Assembly: GCF_003634015.1 (NCBI RefSeq)
Contig: NZ_RBII01000001.1
Coordinates: forward strand, 744,001-808,000
Direction: 5' to 3'
DNA length: 64,000 nucleotides
Source: Litorimonas taeanensis
Lineage (GTDB): Bacteria > Pseudomonadota > Alphaproteobacteria > Caulobacterales > Maricaulaceae
In this document: positions 62,679-64,000 of the stretch, one piece after another
Position numbering within the stretch: the first letter of the stretch is position 1
Layout: each line of letters starts with the position of its first letter
Made by a program: the position numbers and the translations under genes
Notes under the pieces: model-generated
Seen by the model: only the letters and a program-made list of their open reading frames with translations
Told to the model about the DNA's origin: nothing
Database searches by the model: none

Positions 62679-63124
62679 TATGTTTTCTTTTCCGCGGGTT
62701 TTTCTGCCAAAGCTTTGCGAACGTTTATCATTTTTATGACTGCATTTGCAGCAAAACCACCCTTATCCTTTTGGTCAACTTTCGCCCTTGCCCAAGCCTG
62801 TTCTTCATTCTCAACAGTGATAATTCCATTGCCAATTACGAGACATTTATCGATAGCAAGATCCATAAGTGCACGGGCTGACTCACCGCAGACATAATCA
62901 TAATGGGTGGTTTCCCCCCGAATGACGCAGCCTAGCCCTACATAACCATCGTAATCTCTTTCACCTGCCTCTGCATATGCAATGGCGTGAGGAATTTCCA
63001 AGGCTCCAGGCACTGTTAATTTCGTGATTTTTGCACCTACCTTTTGTAAGGCCGCTACAGCTCCCTCAAGCAGAGAATCCGAAATATCTTCGTAATACCG
63101 AGCTTCAATGATTAGAATATTCAT
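62678..63124 (-). CDS. ribH: 6,7-dimethyl-8-ribityllumazine synthase
   Basis: Condenses the ribB product with the pyrimidine intermediate to form lumazine; 148 residues, normal for RibH. It has VPGALEIPHAI (substrate loop), GLGCVIRGETTHYDYV with the catalytic His and GNGIITVENEEQAWARA. It directly follows the ribB-type gene without a gap and leads into nusB. Confidence 0.95.
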   Translation of the reverse strand: MNILIIEARYYEDISDSLLEGAVAALQKVGAKITKLTVPGALEIPHAIAYAEAGERDYDGYVGLGCVIRGETTHYDYVCGESARALMDLAIDKCLVIGNGIITVENEEQAWARAKVDQKDKGGFAANAVIKMINVRKALAEKPAEKKT

Positions 63125-64000
63125 TTAACGACCTTTTCCGCCACTAAGAGGCTGAATGCCAACCAGTTCAAGGTCATACGCTTCAAGCCCTATTAACTTA
63201 GGCATTCTATCTGTAATCACGCGCATTTTATGCACGCCTAAATCTGCGAGGATTTGTGCACCCACACCATATTCCCTTATATTTTGCTCTTTTCGATCAA
63301 TAGAGGATTTATGTGCTCCTAAGCGCTCTAGCAGAGTGTTAATCGAGCCCTCTCGAATGAGAACCAAGACTGCATGTCCATCATAGGCTGCCAAATCTTT
63401 CATTGCATGCCAAATCAACCCAGAACGCGGACTGTCTTCGTACAGGATATCGCCAGCGAAATCGACCTTATGCACACGTACTAAGGTCTCTTTATTTGCA
63501 TCAGGTTCACCGCGGCTCAGCGCAACATGCTCTAACCCGTCCAAAAAGTTACGATATACATGAATATTAAACTTGTCATTATTTTGAGAGGTAAACTCAG
63601 AGGTCGCAATATGTTTTACGAAATGATCTTTACGCATCCGATAAGCGACCAAGTCTTCGATAGTGCCTATTTTTAAACCATGAAATTGCGCAAATTTTAC
63701 GAGATCATCAAGACGGGCCATAGTGCCGTCATCATTCATAATTTCGCAGATTACAGCTGAAGGGTTTAAACCAGCCATACGGGAAATATCAACGGATGCC
63801 TCAGTATGTCCTGTTCGGACTAATACGCCACCATCTTTGGCGATTAATGGAAACATGTGACCTGGCGTGACTATATCATCAGTCCGGCTATCTGGGTCTA
63901 TGGCGACTTGAATTGTCCGAGAACGGTCTCCTGCACTTATGCCTGTTGTAACACCTTCGCGTGCCTCGATGGATTGCGTAAAAGCCGTTTCAAAACGCGA
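63125..64000 (-). CDS. ribB: 3,4-dihydroxy-2-butanone-4-phosphate synthase with degenerate GTP-cyclohydrolase-II domain (5' end outside window)
   Basis: The open frame extends to the right edge; 291 codons are visible and the N-terminus is missing. The visible part of the N-terminal domain carries REGVTTGISAGDRSRTI, DIVTPGHMFPL and HTEASVDISRMAGL, the substrate-binding elements of DHBP synthase. The C-terminal domain has the fold pattern of GTP cyclohydrolase II, but the three zinc-binding cysteines (normally CLTGDV..RCDC) are absent, replaced by a VHKVDFAGDILYEDSPRSG stretch. Such RibBX forms probably only make the butanone phosphate, so a true RibA should be elsewhere. It leads the ribB-ribH-nusB-thiL run. 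Confidence 0.92.
   Translation of the reverse strand, partial: SRFETAFTQSIEAREGVTTGISAGDRSRTIQVAIDPDSRTDDIVTPGHMFPLIAKDGGVLVRTGHTEASVDISRMAGLNPSAVICEIMNDDGTMARLDDLVKFAQFHGLKIGTIEDLVAYRMRKDHFVKHIATSEFTSQNNDKFNIHVYRNFLDGLEHVALSRGEPDANKETLVRVHKVDFAGDILYEDSPRSGLIWHAMKDLAAYDGHAVLVLIREGSINTLLERLGAHKSSIDRKEQNIREYGVGAQILADLGVHKMRVITDRMPKLIGLEAYDLELVGIQPLSGGKGR

Overview
The window looks like chromosomal DNA of a moderately AT-rich alphaproteobacterium, most plausibly from the Hyphomonadaceae/Maricaulales-Caulobacterales side. This rests on gene content and was not tested phylogenetically. Supporting signs are a CBP3-type cytochrome bc1 chaperone gene near plsX-fabH-ihfA-merR, an NDUFS4-like complex I subunit, a DUF2849 gene inside the sulfite-reduction operon, an mfd-sdhE/recG neighbourhood, and a PopA-like degenerate PleD paralogue. 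Genes are packed tightly. Many neighbours overlap by 1-10 bp, and several convergent pairs overlap at their stop codons. No CRISPR array, insertion sequence or prophage was seen, and no gene-free stretch exceeds 300 bp.

Layout. 1-2.4 kb: the start of a gene leaving the window, a DUF1295 membrane protein, and a tyrosine recombinase preceded by a perfect 16-bp inverted repeat organised like a Xer/dif core. 2.4-9 kb: kdsB converging on a housekeeping run (rlpA, D,D-carboxypeptidase, tmk, holB, tatD, metallo-hydrolase), then tRNA-Ser. 9.3-15.1 kb: an iron locus with an uncharacterised lipoprotein, PiuC-type hydroxylase and FbpABC ferric transporter, with a Fur/Mur-like palindrome. 15.2-22 kb: a compact his operon (yerC-like, hisG, hisD, hisC-hisB fusion, hisH, hisA, hisF, hisIE). 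22-27.3 kb: assimilatory sulfate reduction (cysG, DUF2849, cysI, DUF934-cysH fusion) diverging from an XRE-cupin regulator across a 16-bp palindrome.

27.4-37.7 kb: thrC translationally coupled to a shikimate-kinase-like P-loop protein, hemH, an M2 dipeptidase, the PopA-like protein, mfd and sdhE. 37.7-46.3 kb: recG, DUF502, DUF3089, and a sulfur amino-acid cluster (cysK, sseA, metC) followed by a CE15-like esterase lipoprotein. 46.3-55.4 kb: four scattered genes (NDUFS4-like, HerA-like ATPase, DUF192, recJ) with three tRNAs among them, then an AlaC-type aminotransferase, a small lipoprotein, argC and rpsI-rplM with a clear terminator. 55.5-64 kb: ctaA, tRNA-Pro(GGG), merR, ihfA, fabH, plsX, CBP3 chaperone, bamE, thiL, nusB, ribH and a ribB-type gene running off the right edge.

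The main biological interest lies in four places: two enzyme fusions (HisC-HisB and DUF934-CysH); a PleD-like protein that has lost its catalytic and phospho-acceptor residues but keeps a correctly spaced c-di-GMP inhibitory site; a thrC/kinase gene pair that parallels the domain make-up of animal THNSL1; and the recombinase with its adjacent symmetrical Xer-like site. All functional statements come from reading motifs and context; no database search was possible.
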